From contig NZ_JARZHH010000051.1 in assembly GCF_029946515.1 (NCBI RefSeq), positions 22,946 to 86,945 on the forward strand: DNA of 64,000 nucleotides. Reading direction: 5' to 3'. Each line of letters starts with the position of its first letter. Positions within the stretch are counted from its first letter, which is position 1. Position numbers and translations under genes: made by a program. Shown piece after piece: positions 25,497 to 34,470 of this stretch. This DNA is from Polyangium sp. 6x1 (GTDB lineage: Bacteria > Myxococcota_A > Polyangia > Polyangiales > Polyangiaceae). Below the pieces are notes generated by a model. The model was not told where the DNA came from and searched no databases. It saw nothing but the letters and a program-made list of their open reading frames with translations.

Positions 25497-27122
25497 TCAG
25501 CCCTTCGCGCTCGCCTTGTCGCCCTGGCCCTTGGTCGGCGCAGAGGGGGTTCCCCCCTGGCCCCCGACCGTGATCGAGGAGACGCGCACCGTGGGAATGC
25601 CCTGCGAAACGGGCACGCTCTGCACGTCCTTGCCGCAGGTCCAGCCGCCCTCGTCGATGACGAGGTCCTTGCCGACCATGTCGATGCGCTCGAGCACCTT
25701 GGGGCCGTTGCCGATGATGTTCACGTCCTTGATCGGCCGCGTGAGCTTGCCGTCCTCGATGAGGAAGCCGTTCTTCACGTAAAACGTGAAATCGCCGGCG
25801 CCGATCTGCACCTGGCCGTTGGAGAAACTCTGGCAGTAGATGCCGCGCTTGACCGAGGCCACGATCTCGTCGTGCTCGTGCGGCCCGGGCAGCATGTACG
25901 TCGCCCGCATGCGCGGCATCGGCGGGTGCTGGTAGCTCTGCCGCCGGCCGTTGCCCGTGGGCTTCAGGCCGTAGTGTTTCGCCGAGATGGAGTCGTGCAT
26001 GTACGTCGCGAGGACGCCCCGATCGACGAGCGTCGTCGTGCCCGCGGGGTTGCCCTCGTCGTCGACGTTGATCGCGCCGCGCGCATAGGGCTGCGCCGCG
26101 TCGTCGACGATGTTCACGAACGGTTTGGCGATGGGCTTGCCGATCTTGTCCGCGTAGATCGAGACGCCCTTGCGATTGAAATCGGCCTCCATGCCGTGGC
26201 CGATCGCCTCGTGCAGCAGGATGCCCGACGAGCCGGCCCCGAGCACGACGGGCATCTCCCCGGCAGGCGCGGGGACCGCGTCGAAGAGCACGGTCGTCCG
26301 CGCGACCGCCTCGCGCACCACGCGGCCCACGGTCTCGGCCGAATAAAAATCGAACCCCCGCCGGCCCGCCACGTTGTAGCCGTTCGTCTCCTTGCGGCCG
26401 CCTTGCTCGGCGACACACGAGACGTAGAGCGTCGTCATCGGCTGGAAATCCTCGACGAGCCTGCCCTGGCTGTCGGCGATGAGGATCGCCCCCGCCTCGT
26501 CCATGAACGAGACGCTCACCTTCTTGATGCGGCCATCCGCCTTGAAGACCGCCGCGTTCACGCCGTCGAGGATCGGGAGCTTCTGCGCGGGCTTGATGCC
26601 GTCCCAGGGCACGTCGAGCGCGTACCTCTGCGGCAGGGCCGCCCCGACCGCGAGCACCGTCGGCCCGGGCCGCGCCGGCCCGTCCGCGACCGCCGCCGCC
26701 GTCTGCGCCGCGCGCTTGATCGCCTCGCGCGTGAGCTCCTCCGTATACGCGTAGCCCGTCTGATCGCCGCGCACCACGCGCACGCCCACGCCGAGCTCGA
26801 CGCGCGTGTACGCGCGGTTCACCTCGCCGTCCTCGAGCTGCAATCCATTGGTGACGCGGTGCTGGAAGAAGAGGTCCGCGTGATCGGCGCCGCGCGACAG
26901 CGCCTCCGCGAGCGCGTCCCGGATCATCCCCTCGTCCACGCCGAACCGGCTGAAATACGAGACCCGCGGCGCGTCGGCCGAGGGCACGACTGCGGCCGTG
27001 GTGGGTTTTTCGAGCGCCTGCCCCGCGCAGCCGAGCAAGAACCCGCTCGCCGAGGCGGCCGCGATGCTCGATGCCCCCATCTCGATGAATTGCCGCCGGT
27101 TGATGCGAAGATCGTGGCCCAT
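25497..27122 (-). CDS. tldD: TldD-family metalloprotease subunit with Tat lipoprotein signal
   Basis: A 541-residue TldD homologue. The metal-binding HEAIGHGMEAD (HExxxH) is intact, as is the C-terminal CGKDVQSVPV segment with its conserved Cys. The N-terminus carries a twin-arginine signal (NRRQFIEMG) and a lipobox (FLLGC, Cys about 32), so this copy should be exported folded and lipid-anchored, unlike cytoplasmic E. coli TldD. The start at 27122 is the one that fits the Tat signal. First gene of a two-gene operon with the TldE-type gene. Confidence 0.92.
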   Translation of the reverse strand: MGHDLRINRRQFIEMGASSIAAASASGFLLGCAGQALEKPTTAAVVPSADAPRVSYFSRFGVDEGMIRDALAEALSRGADHADLFFQHRVTNGLQLEDGEVNRAYTRVELGVGVRVVRGDQTGYAYTEELTREAIKRAAQTAAAVADGPARPGPTVLAVGAALPQRYALDVPWDGIKPAQKLPILDGVNAAVFKADGRIKKVSVSFMDEAGAILIADSQGRLVEDFQPMTTLYVSCVAEQGGRKETNGYNVAGRRGFDFYSAETVGRVVREAVARTTVLFDAVPAPAGEMPVVLGAGSSGILLHEAIGHGMEADFNRKGVSIYADKIGKPIAKPFVNIVDDAAQPYARGAINVDDEGNPAGTTTLVDRGVLATYMHDSISAKHYGLKPTGNGRRQSYQHPPMPRMRATYMLPGPHEHDEIVASVKRGIYCQSFSNGQVQIGAGDFTFYVKNGFLIEDGKLTRPIKDVNIIGNGPKVLERIDMVGKDLVIDEGGWTCGKDVQSVPVSQGIPTVRVSSITVGGQGGTPSAPTKGQGDKASAKG

Positions 27123-27313
27123 CGTCCGAGCTCCAGGTGAAAGTACGGTCACGACGATACACCCACGTCCACAGCCGAGCACGCGGATTCAACAGGCAGC
27201 CGGGTTTCGACGGCTCCGTCCGGGTGGTTCGTCCGGGAACTTCGATTCATGACTTCATGCCGCAGCGCGGCACGGCCTGCCGCTTGCAACCAATGGGTCG
27301 CCGTGCTCTACAG

Positions 27314-27338
27314 CCTCGTACCGTCTAACGAGGTAGAC
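27314..27338. promoter_or_regulatory. Overlapping inverted repeats before polB
   Basis: CCTCGT (27314-27319) pairs with ACGAGG (27328-27333), and GTCTA (27323-27327) pairs with TAGAC (27334-27338). The two dyads overlap and are mutually exclusive as RNA. They end 17 bp before the polB GTG start, so they could be an operator or a leader switch. DNA polymerase II is SOS-controlled in E. coli, but this does not match a LexA site I know. Confidence 0.35.
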
Positions 27339-27355
27339 GCTCCGGGACGACGCGT

Positions 27356-29698
27356 GTGAAGGCCGAGCGCGGATTCATCCTGACCCCGACCTACCGGATC
27401 CACGACGATCGGACCGAGGTGCACCTTTATGCCGTCCTCGCGTGCGGCGAGCCCGCGCTGCTCGTGCACGATCAGGAGCGACCGTATTTCTTCGTGCGCG
27501 CCCGGGACGAGGCCGTGGCGCGCCGCGTCGCGGGCGAGCGCCTCTCCGAAACGCCCTTCGTCTCGTTCGCCGGAGATCCCGTCTTGCGAATCGACGCCCC
27601 GAACCCCGAGCGCCTCGCCTCGCTGCGCGCTTCGCTCGGCGCGAGCGGCGTGATCCCGCTCGAAGCGGACGTGCGCTTCGTGCAGCGTTTCCTCGTCGAT
27701 CACGGCATCCGCGGCGCCTTCTCCGTCGAGGGCCCCTTCGAGCGCCGCCGCGGCGTGGGGCGCGTCTACGTGAACCCGCGCATCGAGCCGGCCTCGTTCG
27801 TCCCGCGCCTCTCCGTGCTCTCGTTCGACATCGAGACGAGCTTCGACGGCGCGCGCCTCTTCTCCATCGCGTCCGCGGGCCAAGGCGGCGAGCGTGTCTT
27901 CCTCGTGCACGATCGCGCCACGACGAACTTCGCCACATACGTAGATATTTTCCCCGACGAACGCTCCATGCTCGCCGCGTTTTTCGAGCACGTCCAAAAG
28001 GCCGACCCCGACGTGCTCACGGGTTGGAGCTTACCCGATTTCGACCTCCCCCAGCTCGTCACGTTCGCCCGCCGCGCGCGCCTCGCGTGCTCGCTCGGCC
28101 GCGCCGCGGGCAACCCCACGATCCGCCGTGATCCCGGCTTCACCCGCGAGGCGCGCGCGTTCGTCCCCGGCCGTGTCGTGCTCGACGGGCTCGCGCTCGT
28201 GCGCGGCGCGTTCGTGCGGCTCGACGACTATCGCCTGGAGACCGCGGCGCGCGCGATCCTCGGCCGCGGAAAACTGTTTGGCCCCGAAGGACGTGGCGAC
28301 GCCATCGAGACGGCCTTTCGCGACGACCCCGCCGCGCTCGCGGCCTACAACCTCGAAGACGCCCGGCTCGTTCTGGAGATCGTGCAAAAGCTCGGCCTCG
28401 TCGAGCTCGCCGTCGAGCGCAGCCTGCTCACGGGCATGCCGCCCGATCGGGTCGGCTCGCAGATCGCCGCCGTGGACTCGCTCTACCTCGGCGAGGTCCG
28501 GAGCCGCGGCCGCGTCGCGCCCTCGGTCGTCCGTGGCGACGATCTCGAAGCGACCCCACTCGCCGGCGGCCTCGTCCTCGATGGGAAACCCGGGTTTTTC
28601 CGGAACGTCCTCGTCTACGACTTCAAGAGCCTGTATCCGAGCCTCATCCGCACCTTCAACATCGACCCGATGACCTTCGCGGGCGAGGGCAACCTCGGGG
28701 ATCCGAGCGTCATCCAGGTCCCCGGCGGCGCGACGTTCCGGCGGGACGAGCCGGGCATCCTGCCCGATCTCGTGGCGCGGCTCGGCGCGGAGCGACAGGA
28801 GGCGCGGCGGAGCGGCGACGAGCGGCGCGCGCAGGCCATCAAGATCCTCATGAACTCGCTCTACGGCGTGCTCGGATCCCCCGCGTCGCGCCTGTTCTCG
28901 CCGCCCGTCGCGAGCGCGATCCCGCTCGCGGGGCAATGGGTGATCCGCGTCGCGGCCCGCGCCGCCTCGTCGCGCCCGGGACATCGCGTGCTTTATGGCG
29001 ACACCGACTCGCTCTTCGTCGACGTGGGCGAGCCCGATCCGGAGAAAGCCGCGGCGTATGCGGACGTGCTCCGCGCGCACATCGCCGCCGAGGTCGATCA
29101 GGCGATCGAGCGCTCGTTCTCCGTGCAGAGTCACCTCGACCTCGCATTCGCGAAGATGTACGCGCGGTTTTTCCTGCCCGAGATGCGCGGCCGCGCCGAG
29201 GGCAGCAAGAAACGGTACGCGGGGCTCGTGTATCGCCCGAGCGGAGACGGCGAGGTCGAGATCGTCGGCCTCGAAGCGGTCCGTCGCGACACGAGCGCCA
29301 TCGCGCGCAGGTTCCAGCGCGAGCTTTTGGATCGCGTCTTTCACGATCGCCCCGTGGAGCCGTTCGTCCTCGCGTTCGTCGAGGACCTCCGGGCGGGCCG
29401 TTTCGACGCCGAGCTCGTCTACCGCAAAGCGCTGCGCAAGCCGCTCGAAGCGTACACGAAGACCACGCCGCCTCACGTAAAGGCGGCGCGCAGGCTCGGC
29501 GCGGACGCCGGCCGCGTCGTCTCCTACGTGGTCACGAAAAACGGCCCCGAGCCCACGAGCGCACGTTCGTCCCCATTGGATCACGAGCATTACGTGGAGC
29601 ACCAGATCAAGCCGATCGCCGACGCGGTGCTGCGCCTCTCGGGCGGGCGCGATTTCGACGACGTCACGGGCGCTCGCCGCCAGCTCTCTCTCTTCTGA
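27356..29698 (+). CDS. polB: DNA polymerase II (family B)
   Basis: A 780-residue family B polymerase, E. coli Pol II length (783). Exonuclease motifs: ExoI SFDIETS; ExoII GWSLPDFD, where the usual Asn of GWN is Ser; ExoIII YNLED. Polymerase motifs: A in YDFKSLYPSLIRTFN, B in KILMNSLYGVLG, C in YGDTDSLFV. The C-terminus RQLSLF is a consensus sliding-clamp binding peptide, as in E. coli Pol II. The start is GTG at 27356 with no clear Shine-Dalgarno. Involved in replication restart and repair synthesis; no SOS genes are adjacent. Confidence 0.95.
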   Translation: MKAERGFILTPTYRIHDDRTEVHLYAVLACGEPALLVHDQERPYFFVRARDEAVARRVAGERLSETPFVSFAGDPVLRIDAPNPERLASLRASLGASGVIPLEADVRFVQRFLVDHGIRGAFSVEGPFERRRGVGRVYVNPRIEPASFVPRLSVLSFDIETSFDGARLFSIASAGQGGERVFLVHDRATTNFATYVDIFPDERSMLAAFFEHVQKADPDVLTGWSLPDFDLPQLVTFARRARLACSLGRAAGNPTIRRDPGFTREARAFVPGRVVLDGLALVRGAFVRLDDYRLETAARAILGRGKLFGPEGRGDAIETAFRDDPAALAAYNLEDARLVLEIVQKLGLVELAVERSLLTGMPPDRVGSQIAAVDSLYLGEVRSRGRVAPSVVRGDDLEATPLAGGLVLDGKPGFFRNVLVYDFKSLYPSLIRTFNIDPMTFAGEGNLGDPSVIQVPGGATFRRDEPGILPDLVARLGAERQEARRSGDERRAQAIKILMNSLYGVLGSPASRLFSPPVASAIPLAGQWVIRVAARAASSRPGHRVLYGDTDSLFVDVGEPDPEKAAAYADVLRAHIAAEVDQAIERSFSVQSHLDLAFAKMYARFFLPEMRGRAEGSKKRYAGLVYRPSGDGEVEIVGLEAVRRDTSAIARRFQRELLDRVFHDRPVEPFVLAFVEDLRAGRFDAELVYRKALRKPLEAYTKTTPPHVKAARRLGADAGRVVSYVVTKNGPEPTSARSSPLDHEHYVEHQIKPIADAVLRLSGGRDFDDVTGARRQLSLF

Positions 29699-29745
29699 AT
29701 CGCGCCGGGTGACAGGCGCGGGCGCGGAGAGTATCGTGCCGCGCC

Positions 29746-30717
29746 ATGCAATACACTCGACTCGGCCGCACGGCCCTCAAGGTCAGCCGACTTTGCCTCG
29801 GCACGATGAATTTCGGCCCCCAGACGAGCGAGGAGGACTCGTTCCGCATCATGGATCGCGCCCTCGAGCTCGGGATCAACTTCTTCGACACGGCCAACGT
29901 GTACGGCTGGAAGAAGGGCGAGGGCTGGACGGAGCAGATCATTGGCCGCTGGTTCGCCCAGGGAGGCGGGCGCCGCGAGAAGACCGTGATCGCGACGAAG
30001 GTCTACGGCGGCATGGGCGACTGGCCGAATACGTCGCGCCTCTCGGCGCTGCACATCCGGCAGGCGTGCGAGGAGTCGCTCCAGCGGTTGAAGACCGATC
30101 ACATCGACCTCTACCAGATGCACCACGTCGATCGCGACGCGCCGTGGGACGAGATCTGGCAAGCGATGGACGTCCTCGTCCAGCAGGGCAAGGTGGTCTA
30201 CGTGGGCTCGTCGAACTTCGCGGGCTGGCACATCGCGCAGGCGAACGAGGCCGCGAAACGCCGCCATTTCCTGGGGCTCGTCTCCGAGCAGAGCCTCTAC
30301 AACCTGATCGATCGCACGATCGAGCTCGAAGTGATCCCGGCCTGCCAGAATTACGGCCTCGGCCTCATCCCGTGGAGCCCGCTCAAGGGCGGCATCCTCG
30401 GCGGCGCCCTCAAGAAGGAAAAAGAAGGGCGGCTCGCCACCGATTTCGCGCAGAAGAACCTCGCCAAATACCGCGAAAAACTCGAGCGGTTCGAGGCGCT
30501 CGCGGCCGATCTCGGCAAGCCCGCTGCCGACGTCGGGCTCGCCTGGCTGCTCGCGCAGCCCGTCGTGACCGGGCCGATCATTGGTCCACGTACGATCGAG
30601 CAGCTCGACGGCACGGTGCGCGCGCTCGATCTGAAGCTCGACGAGGCGACCCTGAAGAAGCTCGACGAGATCTTCCCCGGCCCCGGCGGCGCCGCGCCGG
30701 AAGCTTATGCGTGGTGA
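29746..30717 (+). CDS. Aldo/keto reductase
   Basis: A 323-residue NAD(P)H-dependent aldo/keto reductase of the YajO/voltage-channel-beta-like branch. TIM-barrel marks: LGRTALKVSRLCLGTMNFG, catalytic Asp and Tyr in FFDTANVYG, Lys in IATKVYG, the DLYQMHHVD strand, and cofactor phosphate-binding GPIIGPRTIEQL near the C-terminus. Reduces a carbonyl; substrate unknown. It lies 47 bp after polB and 40 bp before a membrane-protein gene on the same strand. A second aldo/keto reductase is at 44052-45146. Confidence 0.92.
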   Translation: MQYTRLGRTALKVSRLCLGTMNFGPQTSEEDSFRIMDRALELGINFFDTANVYGWKKGEGWTEQIIGRWFAQGGGRREKTVIATKVYGGMGDWPNTSRLSALHIRQACEESLQRLKTDHIDLYQMHHVDRDAPWDEIWQAMDVLVQQGKVVYVGSSNFAGWHIAQANEAAKRRHFLGLVSEQSLYNLIDRTIELEVIPACQNYGLGLIPWSPLKGGILGGALKKEKEGRLATDFAQKNLAKYREKLERFEALAADLGKPAADVGLAWLLAQPVVTGPIIGPRTIEQLDGTVRALDLKLDEATLKKLDEIFPGPGGAAPEAYAW

Positions 30718-30757
30718 CTGACGCTACGGCGGAGCCGGGATCGAGTACGCTCGCCCC

Positions 30758-32836
30758 GTGACGCTCCGCCGAGCCCTGTCCTTCCTGCTGTTCGTCCTCG
30801 CGCTCGTCGTGTGGGCGCCGCGCGCCTTCGCGCACCCATACATGCTCCCCGGCGGGCGCGAGAAGGATGTGCTCGCGCTCTTCGCCCCGTTCACCCTCGG
30901 CAAGGAGATCGACGCGGGGTTTGCGCTCTGGAACGTCTCCATCGAGCAGCAACGGATCGTCGTCGGCCTGCGCGAGCCAAAGGGGCGTGAGGCGCGGCTC
31001 TCCCTCGTTCATCCGGAAGACACGGCCGCGCGCGCCGAGGCCCCGCGCTCGTCGAGCTTCGTGGCCTTGCGGGATCCCACGGGTGATCCCGCGGCCGAAA
31101 AGGCGGTCACGACGCTGCTCGAAGCCCTCGCGCGAAATGATCACGGCGGCCTCTGGATCGAGCCGACCCCGAGCTCGAGCAAGTCCGTACGCCCGACCCA
31201 GCGGATCGCCACGGCGTTCGCGTCGGGCCAATGGGGGGATCTCGACGGGATCGCCGTGCTCGCCGCGTTCGTCGTCCTCGCCGCGGTGATCGCGGCGCGG
31301 CTCACGCGGGGCGAGCCTCCTTGGATACGCGCGGCGCTCGTCTGCATCATCGTGCTCGGCGCGGCGACGAGGCTCTGGCTCTCGCCGGTCTCGTTCCTCG
31401 GCGCCTGGCCCTGGAGTCGTTTGTGGCCCAACGTGCGCGCGGTGGCCGAGGGGCCTCTCCTCGAAGCGGCCGCGGCGCGCGCCGGCGGCCCGTTTTACCT
31501 GACCGACGTCATCTCCTGGACGAACTTCGGATACGCCGCCGCGATGCCGCTCGTGCTCTTCGGGCACGCGACGTACCTCCTGCGTGATCCACGCGCCGGC
31601 CTCTTCGCCGCGTTCGCCATCGCGTTTTTGCCGCAGCACATCCGCTTTTCGCGCTGCGAGGACGCATTCGTCCCCTCGCTCGTGATCACCTCGCTCTCGT
31701 TCGCGCTCATCCACGCGTGGCTCCGCGACTCGTCGCGCGTCTTCCGGATGGTCGCGATCGCTTGCCTGCCGGCCGCGCTGTACACGGGCTACCTGCTCCG
31801 GCCGCTGAACATCCTGTTCATCGTCGTCTACATGGCCGCCGTCGTCTCGCTGCACCCGGAGACCGCGCCGAGGTCGCGGCGCGTGATCGGGGGCCTCGCG
31901 ATCCTTGGCATGGGCATCGTCGTGTTTCCGACGTTCCTTCGAACGAACGACGCTCCCGTGCGCGCGGCCCTCCTCGAGCCTCGCTGGCTCCTCGACGTGG
32001 GACAGGCGATCCTCGTGCCGCACCTCTTCGTGCTCACCGACCCGCGCGTGACGCCGCCTTTGCTCTTGGTGCTCGCCGTCGCGGGGGCGATCCTCGGCTA
32101 TCGGGCGGGCGAACGCAGGCTCGTCGTGTTCCTCCTCGGCTGGCTCGCGATCTTCACGATCGCCCATGCCTTCGTCATGGAGCCGACGATGCGCCCGCGA
32201 TATCACATGCACCTCGTCGTGCCGTTTCTCCTCCTCGGCGCGATCGCGGTGCCGTGGCTCTGGGAGCGGAGGCGCGCGGGGGTTTTCGTCGCGTGCGGGG
32301 CGCTCCTCGCGGCGCCGCTCCTGCATCGCGGTTGGATCGAGGATGTCGGTTTCACCGAAATGCGGGAGCACGCGTTCGTGCAGAACGCCCGCGAGATCGT
32401 GCCCGAGGGCTGCACGGTGATCGAGTACGTCGGCGCGGACGCGCAGGCGAAGGACCTCCGGTTCGCCCGCATGGGCGAGCGCGCGGGCGGGCGGGATCGC
32501 GGCCAGGATCGTTATCGTGTCGTCCCCGCGTTCGCCCCGGGGGTGAGCCCCGAAGGGAAGGTCGATCGGACGCTCGAAGAGGTGCTGCGTGATCCGCCCG
32601 CCTGCCTGTACCTCTACGAGGGCCTGCCGTGTTGGTCCGGAAAAGCAGAGGAGGAGGCTTATGCGGGGACGTGCAGCGATCTCCGGCAAAAGCTCGGCGC
32701 GGAGGTCGTGATGCAGGGGGAGGTGCCGCTCGTGATCTACGACCGGCAAAACATGCCGCCCGGTCGCCGCGACAGCCCGAACGTCACGTTCTGGCTATCG
32801 CGAGCGCGCGTGGGGGCGAAGGCGAAAGCGCCGTGA
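30758..32836 (+). CDS. Polytopic GT-C-like membrane protein with an extra N-terminal domain
   Basis: A 692-residue protein starting at GTG. Residues 1-24 form a signal-like helix (ending AFAHPYMLPGG), followed by a ~100-residue periplasmic segment, then roughly nine to ten membrane helices from residue ~165 to ~530 (LAAFVVLAAVIAARL, AAMPLVLFGHATYLL, LFAAFAIAFLPQHIRFSRC and others), and a soluble C-terminal domain with several Cys. Acidic/His residues after TM pairs (FSRCEDAF) resemble glycosyltransferase family C enzymes such as ArnT/PMT. The domain before the first barrel helix is unusual. It ends 4 bp before convergent mscS. Confidence 0.75.
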   Translation: MTLRRALSFLLFVLALVVWAPRAFAHPYMLPGGREKDVLALFAPFTLGKEIDAGFALWNVSIEQQRIVVGLREPKGREARLSLVHPEDTAARAEAPRSSSFVALRDPTGDPAAEKAVTTLLEALARNDHGGLWIEPTPSSSKSVRPTQRIATAFASGQWGDLDGIAVLAAFVVLAAVIAARLTRGEPPWIRAALVCIIVLGAATRLWLSPVSFLGAWPWSRLWPNVRAVAEGPLLEAAAARAGGPFYLTDVISWTNFGYAAAMPLVLFGHATYLLRDPRAGLFAAFAIAFLPQHIRFSRCEDAFVPSLVITSLSFALIHAWLRDSSRVFRMVAIACLPAALYTGYLLRPLNILFIVVYMAAVVSLHPETAPRSRRVIGGLAILGMGIVVFPTFLRTNDAPVRAALLEPRWLLDVGQAILVPHLFVLTDPRVTPPLLLVLAVAGAILGYRAGERRLVVFLLGWLAIFTIAHAFVMEPTMRPRYHMHLVVPFLLLGAIAVPWLWERRRAGVFVACGALLAAPLLHRGWIEDVGFTEMREHAFVQNAREIVPEGCTVIEYVGADAQAKDLRFARMGERAGGRDRGQDRYRVVPAFAPGVSPEGKVDRTLEEVLRDPPACLYLYEGLPCWSGKAEEEAYAGTCSDLRQKLGAEVVMQGEVPLVIYDRQNMPPGRRDSPNVTFWLSRARVGAKAKAP

Positions 32837-32840
32837 GCAA

Positions 32841-33665
32841 TCAGGCCGCGTTCTTGTTTCCCGTGAGGAGCACGGGGTTCGCGGGTGCGGGGAAGCCGAG
32901 CTTGCCGATTTCGTCGTTGATGATCTCGTTCGTCGCGAAGTACACGCCCCAGTAATGGTTCGTGTGGCAATACGGCCGCACGGCGAGCACGGGGCCGGCG
33001 AGCGTGAACGTGAGCAGCTCGACGTCCGGCGCCGGCGTCTTCGCGACGTTCGGGATCGTCTTGAGCTTCTCCTTCAGCACCGCGATGGCCTTGTGCACGT
33101 CGGCCTGGCCCGAGAGCTGCGCGACGAGCTCCACACGGCGGTAGGGGTTCTCCGAGAAGTTCTTGATCGTGTCGCCGAAGATCTTGCCGTTGCCCACGAA
33201 GGTCCGGACGTTGTCGGGCGTGTCGATCGCCGTGACGAAGAGGCCAATCGAATGCACCGTGCCCTCGACGCCGCCCGCGATCACGTAATCGCCGACCTTG
33301 AAGGGACGGAGCACGATCATGAAGACGCCCGACGCGAGGTTCGAGAGCAGGCCCGACCACGCGACGCCGATCGCGACGCCCGCCGCCGCGAGCAGGCCGG
33401 CGAACGTCGTCGTCTCGATGCCGAAGACGCTGAGCACCGAGAGAATGAGCAGGATGTTGAGCAGGACGCCCGCCACCGAGCCCATGTACTTGGTGACCGT
33501 GTCGTCGATCTTCCGCGCCCGGAGGCTGCGGTCGAGGATGCCGAGCACCGCGCGGACCACGATCCGGCCGACGATCCAGAGGACGATCGCCCCGAGGATC
33601 TTCAAGCCCACGTTCATGCCGATCTGAACGGCCAGATCGATGTACTTTTGAATCGTTTCGTTCAT
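32841..33665 (-). CDS. mscS: Small-conductance mechanosensitive channel (MscS family)
   Basis: A 274-residue MscS homologue, near E. coli size (286). Three membrane helices in about the first 110 residues, with the pore-lining TM3 rich in Gly/Ala (FAGLLAAAGVAIGVAWSGLL), then the beta domain (PFKVGDYVIAGGVEGTV, IGLFVTAIDTPDN, FGDTIKNFS) and the cytoplasmic alpha/beta vestibule. It opens on membrane tension to release solutes on osmotic downshock. The start is the ATG at 33665. Divergent from the XRE-cupin regulator; the 219-bp gap holds two dyads. Confidence 0.94.
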   Translation of the reverse strand: MNETIQKYIDLAVQIGMNVGLKILGAIVLWIVGRIVVRAVLGILDRSLRARKIDDTVTKYMGSVAGVLLNILLILSVLSVFGIETTTFAGLLAAAGVAIGVAWSGLLSNLASGVFMIVLRPFKVGDYVIAGGVEGTVHSIGLFVTAIDTPDNVRTFVGNGKIFGDTIKNFSENPYRRVELVAQLSGQADVHKAIAVLKEKLKTIPNVAKTPAPDVELLTFTLAGPVLAVRPYCHTNHYWGVYFATNEIINDEIGKLGFPAPANPVLLTGNKNAA

Positions 33666-33752
33666 GATGGTTCTCCCCGCCAGCAATCCTTGTGCCGGGA
33701 ACGTATCCGGGGCGACTTGCCTTCACAAGCGCTCGATTTGGATTTGCGAGTG

Positions 33753-33799
33753 GCCTCGATCCGAGGCGGCGAGGCATCACCTCGCAACCCGAGGTGATG
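33753..33799. promoter_or_regulatory. Two adjacent CCTCG/CGAGG dyads between mscS and XRE-cupin gene
   Basis: 33753-33767 is GCCTCG, loop ATC, CGAGGC; 33775-33799 is CATCACCTCG, loop CAACC, CGAGGTGATG. Both stems are perfect and share CCTCG/CGAGG. They lie in the divergent intergenic region, about 90 bp from both starts, and are candidate operator sites for the XRE-cupin regulator encoded next to them. No experimental link is visible. Confidence 0.5.
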
Positions 33800-33884
33800 G
33801 CACCTGTCCTCAGGGAACGTCGGCGCGGCTGTCACGTGGTTGGAGCTTGCGCCAAGGGGTTGGAATCTGCTCTGCTTCCGGCCC

Positions 33885-34445
33885 ATGGATGGGGATCGGG
33901 ATCTCGCGGGCAGGCTCGCGAAGAACGTCAAGCAGCTCCGCGAGGCGCGGGGGCTCACGCAGCAGCAGATGGCCAAGCTCGGCGGGGTGCCGCGCGCGAC
34001 GTGGGCGCACCTCGAGTCGGGCGAGGCGAACCCGACGCTCGCGGTCCTGAACCGCGCCGCGTCCGCGCTCCAGGTGTCGATCGAAGAGCTTTTGAGCGCT
34101 CCGCGCAGCGCCGCACGCCATTACGCCCGCGGGACCTTGCCCGTGCGCACGCCGGGGCAAGCCCTGGTTCGGAAGCTCTTGCCGGACGCCATTCCCGGCA
34201 TGGAGATCGATCGCATCGAGATCGCCCCCTCGGGCCGGATGACGGGCGTCCCGCACACGCCGGGCACGCGCGAATACCTCACGGTCGAGGCGGGCGAGAT
34301 GCAGCTCGTCGTCGCGGGCGAGCGGTTCCAGGTCGCCGAGGGCGACGTCGTGGTGTTCCGCGGCGATCAGCGGCACTCGTACCACAACCCGGGCCGTGTC
34401 CCGGCGGTCGGCTACTCGGTCGTGGTGCTGGCGCGGGGCGATTGA
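33885..34445 (+). CDS. XRE-family transcriptional regulator with C-terminal cupin
   Basis: A 186-residue regulator. Residues about 8-65 form an XRE helix-turn-helix (LREARGLTQQQMAKLGGV, then LNRAASALQVSIEELL). Residues about 115-185 form a cupin (REYLTVEAGEMQLVVAGE, then EGDVVVFRGDQRHSYHNPG) with His residues that could hold a metal or ligand. The HTH-cupin layout is that of PuuR/SutR-like regulators that sense small molecules. Start at 33885, since an upstream frame extension has no better signal. Divergent from mscS. Confidence 0.9.
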   Translation: MDGDRDLAGRLAKNVKQLREARGLTQQQMAKLGGVPRATWAHLESGEANPTLAVLNRAASALQVSIEELLSAPRSAARHYARGTLPVRTPGQALVRKLLPDAIPGMEIDRIEIAPSGRMTGVPHTPGTREYLTVEAGEMQLVVAGERFQVAEGDVVVFRGDQRHSYHNPGRVPAVGYSVVVLARGD

Positions 34446-34470
34446 CGTTCGGTTTACCGGCCAAACCTCG

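Noticed and set aside
24048..27140. 1030-residue plus-strand frame opposite tldD/tldE
   Set aside because: Antisense shadow of two recognised genes; no domain visible and Arg/His/Asp-biased.
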